NCBI GenBank assembly: GCA_002688875.1
Contig: NZDU01000022.1
Location: 21,260-26,369, forward strand
Source: Candidatus Pacearchaeota archaeon
GTDB taxonomy: Archaea; Nanobdellota; Nanobdellia; Pacearchaeales; GW2011-AR1
Direction: 5' to 3'
Length of the DNA stretch: 5,110 nt
Shown here piece after piece: positions 4,793 to 5,110 of this stretch (position 1 is its first letter; each line of letters begins with the position of its first letter). The notes below the pieces were generated by a model, which worked only from the letters and a program-made list of their open reading frames with translations, ran no database searches and was not told the origin of the DNA. The position numbers and the translations under genes were made by a program.

Positions 4793-5110
4793 ATGGTTGA
4801 AGGTAAATCGGAGTTGAGTGTTGAGAGTGAGAAGTATTTTGATGATTTGAAGAAGGAGATAGATAAGAGTTATAAGGTTGCTGAGGGGGCTAGGAGTAAG
4901 GGGTTGGATCCTGTGGATAATGTTGAAGTGCCGTTGGCTTTGAGTATGGCGGCGAAGGTTGTTCGGTTGATTGCTACGAAATATCCTCAGTTGGATAATG
5001 AGGAGGTGATTAATAGGATATTGGATTTGGAGAAGAAGTATGGGAGTTTGGATAATTCGGTTAGTTTTACTATTGCTGAGGAGATAGCTCGGGAGAAGTA
5101 TTGTAAGTTT
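4793..5110 (+). CDS. polC: DNA polymerase D large subunit (DP2), N-terminal part, cut by window edge
   Basis: The first 106 codons of an open frame running off the right edge. DP2 is the catalytic subunit of polymerase D, normally over 1,000 residues with an RNA-polymerase-like double-psi barrel core, none of which is reached here. Recognition rests on the conserved N-terminal helices: YFDDLKKEIDKSYKVAEGARSKGLDP (residues 15-40), VEVPLALSMAAKVV (44-57) and the later SFTIAEEIAREK (92-103), a pattern typical of DP2 proteins. The ATG follows the Nudix stop by one base and has GAGGT upstream, so it is probably translated from the shared DP1-Nudix-DP2 message. All ten leucines in the visible part use TTG, the same codon style as the two genes before it. 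Assignment is from memory of the family and fits the DP1 context. Confidence 0.88.
   Translation, partial: MVEGKSELSVESEKYFDDLKKEIDKSYKVAEGARSKGLDPVDNVEVPLALSMAAKVVRLIATKYPQLDNEEVINRILDLEKKYGSLDNSVSFTIAEEIAREKYCKF

Overview
The window looks like chromosomal DNA from an AT-rich archaeon. Three things point to this: the two subunits of the archaea-specific replicative DNA polymerase D (DP1 whole, DP2 cut by the right edge), BRE/TATA-type promoters with a near-leaderless transcript, and a double Lrp/AsnC-type regulator. The low GC, the divergent forms of these families and the overlapping genes suggest a DPANN lineage such as Woesearchaeota or Pacearchaeota. That placement is an inference; no rRNA or other marker is present.

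Left part (7-2255): two divergently transcribed genes share a 98-bp intergenic region. The minus-strand gene encodes a KamA-family radical SAM/PLP aminomutase-like enzyme. It keeps the iron-sulfur cysteines and a candidate PLP lysine, but seems to lack the acidic residues that make lysine 2,3-aminomutase specific for lysine. The plus-strand gene encodes a 321-residue protein made of two consecutive Lrp-like units (HTH plus ligand-binding fold, twice). The shared promoter region holds a clear BRE/TATA for the regulator, a perfect 7+7 inverted repeat on the enzyme side, and a 17-bp imperfect inverted repeat flanking the regulator's TATA box. This suggests the regulator controls itself and perhaps the enzyme.

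Middle (2256-2420): a 165-bp gap carries a TATA box about 125 bp before the DP1 start, which predicts a leader of roughly 95 nt. The leader contains a compact GC-rich hairpin and a four-codon mini-ORF.

Right part (2421-5110): a tight operon of PolD small subunit (DP1), a Nudix hydrolase and PolD large subunit (DP2). DP1 and Nudix overlap by 8 bp; Nudix and DP2 are 1 bp apart. A predicted nucleotide or metabolite hydrolase is therefore inserted between, and probably translated together with, the two polymerase subunits. DP1 carries altered metal-site motifs (GQHD for GNHD, GDLH for GHVH), a Gly-rich insertion inside the phosphodiesterase domain and an acidic repetitive tail. The Nudix box is interrupted by about 14 residues. 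All three genes have a G/T-rich, C-poor coding strand unlike the genes to the left, with a sharp change at the 2256-2420 gap.

No tRNA, rRNA, CRISPR array or insertion sequence was seen. The most unusual features are the DP1-Nudix-DP2 arrangement with its altered nuclease motifs, and the divergent regulator/aminomutase pair with palindromic candidate operators.
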